64,000 nt of DNA, taken from NCBI GenBank assembly GCA_026545225.1, contig CM048845.1, positions 13,144,501-13,208,500 on the forward strand. The letters are read 5' to 3'. A program made the position numbers and the translations under genes. The notes below the pieces were generated by a model. That model was not told the origin of the DNA and made no database searches. It saw only the letters and a program-made list of their open reading frames with translations. The DNA is from Cornus controversa. Taxonomy: Eukaryota; Streptophyta; Magnoliopsida; Cornales; Cornaceae. The stretch's first letter is position 1; the number at the start of each line of letters is the position of its first letter. Below, piece by piece: positions 59,067-64,000 of this stretch.

Positions 59067-59559
59067 ACATTGTTACAATGACTGACATCAATTACAAGTA
59101 AAATAGGTGACAAAATGGGTGACATTAATATCATATTATTACAATGGGTGACATCAATTACTAGTAAAACATGTGTTAAAATGAGTGACATTGATGTCAC
59201 TCACCATAACAATGTGAATTACCACAAATTATTATAAACGTTGTCATGAGACGAAATTGTAAAAAAAACCCTAACAGGAGAGGATTTTACAAAATCTTTA
59301 CTATTAATCTTTCCGAAACGAGTGCATTTATCAATCATTATATAGGTAGACAGAGTTCAAGGCCTTGTGAAAGAGAAGCAAAAAACCTTAGTAAACAAGA
59401 GCGGTGACACATATAAGGCAAGAGGCAAGTGAAGGTCATGGAGGTTGAAATAATTTCTAAAGAAACAATCAAACCATCATCTTGATGCAGGAGCATCCGA
59501 GTCAGATGATGCTGAGCTGTCAGACGACACGTTAATGACACTGAAATACCTTGAGTTGG
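59067..59559. other. Intergenic sequence with small tandem repeats
   Basis: GGTGACATCAATTAC(A/T)AGTAAAA-type units recur two to three times between 59085 and 59215. Nothing else recognised. Confidence 0.5.
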
Positions 59560-60110
59560 CAGATCAGTGCAAAAATGGCAGGAAGCCGTGACCTTGTCCC
59601 TAATTGGGGTAGTTTTGGGTGCATTTCGGTATTTTGGTCATAACTTTAGTTACGGGTATCAGAATTGCCTTTATGACCACAATTCGAAAAACTTGTTTTG
59701 GTACGCACGTCGTGGCCACCGAGCTACACTGGGTGCATATTTTTTTGAGACCAAAATACACTATTTTTCCTTCCGAATCCCCAATTTTAGTTATTTCTTT
59801 CCTTTTTTTTTTGTAATATTCCTTTTGTTGATTAGGAAGTGATCCTGGACTTGATTTGGGCCAGATTTTTGGTTGTTTCCTTTTTTTATTTCGTATTTTA
59901 TTTTGGCACGATTATTGGAATTCTGTTATTTTTGGTAATGTTGACGAGTTTTAGCTATATAGCCCGGCTTGTGGGCTGATTCTTAGATAACTTTGATTTT
60001 GAATATTGAATAGAAATTTCAGAGGCTTTTCTCTGAGTTTTTTTTTGGGCAATTCTCTTGCATTCTTTCTGTATCTTTCCTGCTGCCATTAGCATACAAA
60101 ATAATCACTA
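59560..60110 (+). mobile_element. Possible LTR fragment directly upstream of the BAHD pseudogene
   Basis: CTATATAGCCC near 59955 followed by a GAATATTGAATAGAAATTTC and GAGGCTTTTCTCTGAG stretch resembles the TATA-to-U5 part of a plant LTR. No partner LTR, PBS or target duplication was found. It ends just before the BAHD start, whose usual first 10-15 residues appear to be missing. It could instead be the native promoter and 5' UTR. Confidence 0.35.
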
Positions 60111-60832
60111 TTATGTCTGTCGTCACATCTTCAACACCCCAACACCTTAGAAACCTCAAGTTGTCTTTCTTAGACCAACTTGCTCCACCAATTTATGTTC
60201 CTTTACTTCTTTTCTATCATGCTGAAGAGTACTGCAATCCAATTATCCATCTTTCGCAAAGGTCTTGCCTGCTCAAGAAGCCTCTAGCAAATTGCTTAAC
60301 TCACTTCTACCCATTGGCCGGCATTATGAAAGAGTATTGTTTCATTGACTGCAATGATGAGGGTGTCGAATATGTTGAAGCTCGAGTCCACTGCAAGCTA
60401 AATGAAGTTACAGAAAGGCCAAATGTGAAGGTATTGAATCAATTCCTACCATTTGAACCTTGTCATGAAAAAAATGCTTCAGAAAGGGAAGTACTTTTAG
60501 CTCTTCAATTCAATGAGTTTGATTGTGGTGGAGTGGCACTTGGTTTGTGCATTTCACACAAGATCGCGGATGGAAGCTCTGTGATCACATTTGTTGACAC
60601 ATGGGCTGCTTTGTCCCGAGGAGCTAGTGAAACCATCCATCTGAGTTTTGATGCAGCAACCATTTTCCCCCAGGAACATAATGGGGTTCAGGCCTGACGT
60701 AGGGCTCACCAAAGACAATATTGCAGCCAAAAGATTTGTTTTCGACAAAACAATCATAGAAGTGCTTAAACAACAAGCTTCATTGGCTGTTGGCTCCCGA
60801 GTGAAGTCCATAACTCGTGTTGAGGCTGTCTC

Positions 60833-61278
60833 TATTGGATAGTGGCTCGAATTTATGGCACAGAAAGAGAAGAAAATTAGGTGCCGATTTTTTGGACTTT
60901 CGTCTGCCAGAAGTAGCCGAACTTTTGGACCTGATACTCCTCTTTGTAGTATATATATACTTGATGTATATATCTGTATAAGAGTGAAAGAGATGTAGCA
61001 GTGGGGTGTGCACCACAGGGTGCACCAATGGCTGTTGTGCGCACCATTAGTGTGTGCACTGTGTGTGCACAAATTAGCTGGTTACAAATCCAGTGCAACA
61101 GTAGTGCGTTGCAAATCAGTGTAACTGAAAAGAGAAACTCTGTGTAATCTATATATTTTCTCTATATTGAAATCTGGTTATCTTCTGTGGACATAGGCAA
61201 TTGCCAAACCACGTAAATATCTGTGTATTTGTGTGTGTGGTGCTTTGTTTGTTGAATTTTTGGGCTTCCGGCACAACA
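60833..61278 (+). repeat. 5' LTR of the BAHD-inserted element
   Basis: 446 bp from TATTGGATAGTGG to CCGGCACAACA. The 3' LTR starts TGTTGGATAG, so the original terminal TG probably became TA here. About 29 differences from the 3' LTR by eye, mostly transitions. Contains GTATATATATACTTGATGTA and repeated GTGTGCAC/GGTGCACC words. Confidence 0.93.
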
Positions 61279-61280
61279 AA

Positions 61281-61294
61281 TTGGTATCAGAGCC
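61281..61294 (+). promoter_or_regulatory. Primer-binding site (initiator tRNA-Met)
   Basis: TTGGTATCAGAGCC lies two bases after the 5' LTR. TGGTATCAGAGC is the complement of the 3' end of plant initiator tRNA-Met and primes minus-strand DNA synthesis. Confidence 0.92.
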
Positions 61295-61474
61295 TTGGTT
61301 CAGAGCATATTTGCTCACTGCTCAAAAATTCAAAGTGCTCAAACTTGAGTTTTGAGCATACTGGAGGGTAGATCTCACCGATATGAGTCCAACGGAACAA
61401 ACCGGAGGTCAAACGGAGGTCAGAAGAGCCCTCATGCGCCACCAGAAAAATCGCGTATATTGCACGCTTCCCAC

Positions 61475-61615
61475 GCGTGGTCACGCGCCGGCACCTGAAT
61501 GGAGCGTCACATTCACGCGGCCCACGCGCTTCACGCGCTCTAGAGGTAGAAGACGAGTGGAGGCCACGCGCTCACTCGCTCTCATGCGCTGCACGCGCTT
61601 GTTTCGCAGCTGAGC
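61475..61615. other. CpG-rich cluster of CACGCG motifs
   Basis: Within ~140 bp the word CACGCG, ACGCGC or a close variant occurs about eight times, in an otherwise AT-rich window. It lies in the interior of the BAHD-inserted element, shortly after the PBS. It may be a remnant of a leader or short tandem expansion. Confidence 0.75.
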
Positions 61616-61689
61616 TGACTTAATGAGGCTGGACTGAGTCGACTGGCTGACTCAGCATTTGACTCATCTGCTACGTCAGCAGATGGCTC

Positions 61690-62180
61690 CACGTGGCTTG
61701 AATTTTCTAAAAATTGCAATTCAGTCCCTGTAGTTTTTAAAAATTGTAATTCTCCCTCAATTTTTTGAAAATTGTAATTCAGCCCCTGATTTTTTTAAAA
61801 ATTGCAATTCGGCCCCTGGAGTTTCTCGTAATTATAATTCAGTTCCTGTGTTTTCTGAAAATTGCAATTTTGCCCTGATCTTCCTGTTAATTGCAATTCA
61901 GTCCCTGTGTTTTCTAAAAATTGTAATTCTGCCCTGATCTTCTTGTTAATTGCAATTCAGTCTCTAATTTTTCTAAAATTTCAATTCTGCCCCTGAACTT
62001 TTTAGTTAATTGCAATTCAGTCCCTAATTTTTTTGGAAATTGCAATTCTGCCCCTGAAGTTCCTGTTAATTGCAATTCAGTCCCTAATTTTTCCAAATAT
62101 TGTAATTCTGCCTCTGAAATTTTTATTAATTGCAATTCAGCCCTCAAAGTCTTTAAAAATTCACAATTCTGCCCCTAAAC
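61690..62180. repeat. Tandem ~40-bp repeats in the element interior
   Basis: About 12 diverged units built on AATTGCAATTCAGTCCCTGA or AATTGTAATTCTGCCCCTGA alternate with T-rich linkers. No coding potential. They fill most of the middle of the non-autonomous element. Confidence 0.92.
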
Positions 62181-62599
62181 TTTCTGATTACAAGTGAAGT
62201 TTCTGTTTGGGGTGGATTGAGCTATGTTTTATGGGATTTTGCGGTTGATTTACTATAAATTTGTTTAATTTGGGCAGTGATCTGCCATGGTTCAAACACT
62301 GAGTATTCTTTGGTAAAGTTTGGACAACTTTGGCATGTAGCAATGCAAAGTTTTGGATGTTTTGACTTAACAAAGTTGGTGATAGTCTTGGTGGGCTGTC
62401 ATATTTGGTTTTATTGGGTTGATTTCAGAAATCAATTTGTTTTGGGCCTCTATAGTGAATAGGTTGAATTTGAAGTTGGTTTGGGTCGTGTTTGAGCTGT
62501 GAGTTGGTCCAACATGGTTGATGGTTTGGGCTTTCCATAGGCAAGCAGAAAAAGGTCAAGTTCAGCATTGACATTCATCGTGGTGCCTAAGGGCGCATT

Positions 62600-62798
62600 G
62601 GAGGAGGCAACGTTGATTGGTCGTTTTTCACCAAGGTGGAGAACATTGATTGGTGGATTCCTGTTAAGTTGGAAAGCGTTCAGGATTTTCACCAAGGTGG
62701 AGATCGTTGATTGGTGGATTTCCGCCAAGTTGGAGAGCGTTCAGAATTTTCGCCAAGGCGGAGATCGTTGATTAGGAGATTCTCGCCAAGGTGGAGAT
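62600..62798 (+). repeat. Repeated CACCAAGGTGGAGA boxes ending in the polypurine tract
   Basis: The phrase (T/C)(C/T)(A/G)CCAAGG(T/C)GGAGA(T/A)C(G/A)TTGATT recurs at about 62628, 62688, 62751 and 62783. The last copy, AAGGTGGAGAT (62788-62798), abuts the 3' LTR and is the probable polypurine tract. Spacing is about 60 bp, with a related (C/G)AAGTTGGA(A/G)AGCGTTCAG half-unit between. Confidence 0.85.
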
Positions 62799-63243
62799 TG
62801 TTGGATAGTGGCTCGAATTTATGGCACCGAAAGAGAAGAAAATTAGGTGCCAATTTTTTGGACTTTCGTCTGCCAGAAGTAGCGAACTTTTGGACCTGAT
62901 ACTCCTCTTTGTAGTATATATATACTTAATGTATATATCTGTATAAGAGTGAAAGAGATGTAGTAGTGGGGTGTGCACCACAGGGTGCACCAATGGCTGC
63001 TGTAGGCACGATCAGTGTGTGCACTGTGTGCGCACAAATCAGCCGATTACAAATCCAGTGCAATAGTAGTGTGTTGCAAATCAGTGTAACTGAAGAGAGA
63101 AAATTTGTGTAATCTATATATTTTCGCTATATTAAAATCTGGTTGTCTTCCGTGGACGTAGGCAATTGCCGAACTACGTAAATATTTGTGTATTTGTGTG
63201 TGTGGTGCTTTGTTTGTTGAATTTCTGGGCTTCCGGCACAACA
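62799..63243 (+). repeat. 3' LTR of the BAHD-inserted element
   Basis: 445 bp from TGTTGGATAGTGG to CCGGCACAACA, collinear with 60833-61278. Followed by GTTTT and then the BAHD coding sequence. Confidence 0.93.
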
Positions 63244-63804
63244 GTTTTTGCGCTCATATGGAGGCGTTTCATTGCAATAATCCAATCAAAATCAGAACTG
63301 GTGAAAGTCTGTGCAGCACTTTATGCTGTGAACTTGAGGGAGATGAGGGTTCCACCATTGCCAAAGCATTACTTCAGGAATGTTTGGAGGGTTGCAATTG
63401 CACCATCAACCATTGAAAATGAGGAGGAGCAGCATCATATGTTAGTGGACAAGTTGAGTAATGCCATAAGGGAAATCAACAACGATTACATCATGAAATT
63501 ACAGAATGGGAATGGCTACATGGATTTTCTGAAAAATATGAGCAAACAATATTCGAAGAGTGAGACTGTGTTTTGCAACTTCAGTAGTTGGTGTAGGTTT
63601 CCGGTGTATGAGGTTGATTTCGGATGGGGTAAGCCTAATTGGGTGTGTAGTCCCAATAGGCCTTTCAAGAATGTGGTGGTCTTGATGAGTACTAAAGATG
63701 GTAGTGGAATAGAAGCATGGGTGAATATGTTGAGAGAAGACATGGACATGTTCGAACGCGATCCTGAGCTCCTTTCATTTGTTTCATCTACCATAGGTGA
63801 TTGA

Positions 63805-64000
63805 ATTATGCATGGTTTAATTTACTGATATATTTCAGTTATTAACAGCACAGCACTTTATGTTACTACATCCCACCTGGGATTAAAGGATAAGTTTAAT
63901 GTATGAAATCCATATATGTATACATATAGTGTTATATATTTGTATATATATGTTCCTACTTCCTATAAGGATAAGTTCAATATGTATGAAATCTATGTAT
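63805..64000. other. 3' flank of the BAHD pseudogene
   Basis: AT-rich sequence with two similar blocks (GATAAGTT(T/C)AAT...TGTATGAAATC, about 63889 and 63969). No poly(A) signal is obvious; the window ends here. Confidence 0.5.

Larger units (their letters stand above)
60833..63243 (+). mobile_element. Non-autonomous LTR retrotransposon inserted in the BAHD gene
   Basis: 2411 bp with two LTRs (60833-61278, 62799-63243), a tRNA-iMet-type primer-binding site, a purine-rich tract before the 3' LTR, and a 1.5-kb interior without gag or pol. Removing it together with one target copy restores the collinear BAHD motif order. The flanks GTCTC (60828-60832) and GTTTT (63244-63248) are consistent with a 5-bp duplication altered by two C-to-T changes. 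The orientation follows the PBS and is the same as the host gene. Confidence 0.93.
60113..63804 (+). pseudogene. BAHD acyltransferase pseudogene (vinorine synthase-like)
   Basis: BAHD enzymes are cytosolic and transfer acyl groups from acyl-CoA to alcohols or amines in specialised metabolism. Three pieces are collinear with the family. 60113-~60673 has LSFLDQLAPPIYVPLLLFY and the catalytic HxxxD as HKIAD (60557-60571, residues 149-153). ~60672-60832, in a shifted frame, has NIMGFRPDVGL and ends in RVEAVS. 63249-63804 starts ALIWRRF and contains the structural DFGWG motif (63616-63630) before the TGA at 63802-63804. Defects: a frameshift in the CCCCC run at 60667-60671 and a 2.4-kb LTR element splitting the motif after RVEAVS. 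About 427 codons remain, against a usual 430-460; the N-terminus looks slightly short. The subfamily assignment is from overall resemblance only. Confidence 0.9.

Noticed and set aside
59567..59842. 91-codon frame upstream of the BAHD pseudogene
   Set aside because: No family resemblance; it lies in LTR-like or leader sequence and ends in a T-rich run.

Overview
This window is nuclear DNA of a flowering plant, most likely a eudicot. It is AT-rich and its genes carry many GT-AG introns. It also holds typical plant repeats: a Cassandra LTR with an embedded 5S rRNA-like sequence, an Au-type SINE, hAT-like elements with 8-bp target duplications, Copia and Tat-type Gypsy LTR retrotransposons, a plastid DNA insertion and an endogenous caulimovirid fragment. 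The species cannot be named from the sequence.

Left third (1-25.3 kb) holds two intact host genes on the + strand. RPN7, a subunit of the 26S proteasome lid, lies at 558-10679 with 8 coding exons and a 7-kb second intron containing a Cassandra solo LTR and a Copia-like LTR fragment. After a 4.9-kb spacer with a perfect 66-bp palindrome, a 0.3-kb tandem duplication and a MITE candidate comes an ABC1/UbiB-family atypical kinase (15583-25293, 12 exons, 480 aa). It has one GC-AG intron and an Au SINE in intron 6.

Middle (25.3-44 kb) has no intact gene. It is a deposit of repeat debris: an hAT-like MITE with perfect TSD, AT-rich duplicated blocks, a caulimovirid RT/RNase H fragment, a NUPT carrying the plastid atpB 5' region, a solo Copia LTR with perfect TSD, and the 3' half of an oppositely oriented Copia element. 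The LTR of that last element was itself hit by two further insertions.

44-56.9 kb is a nested retrotransposon. A Tat-lineage Gypsy element (minus strand, 3' LTR 44068-44871, gag-pol 50223-56097) inserted into the RT/RNase H region of the Copia element. It later lost its 5' LTR and most of gag in a deletion that joins it to another Copia LTR. Between pol and its 3' LTR it carries, on the opposite strand, a self-contained plant mobile domain (PMD) gene with candidate TATA box, introns and poly(A) signal. A 12-copy, exactly 60-bp minisatellite lies in the same interval. This is the most notable assembly in the window.

Right end (56.9-64 kb) holds a 751-bp hAT-like element and a BAHD acyltransferase pseudogene (60113-63804). 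The pseudogene has a frameshift and is split by a 2.4-kb non-autonomous LTR retrotransposon whose 5-bp target duplication and terminal TG appear decayed by C-to-T/G-to-A transitions.
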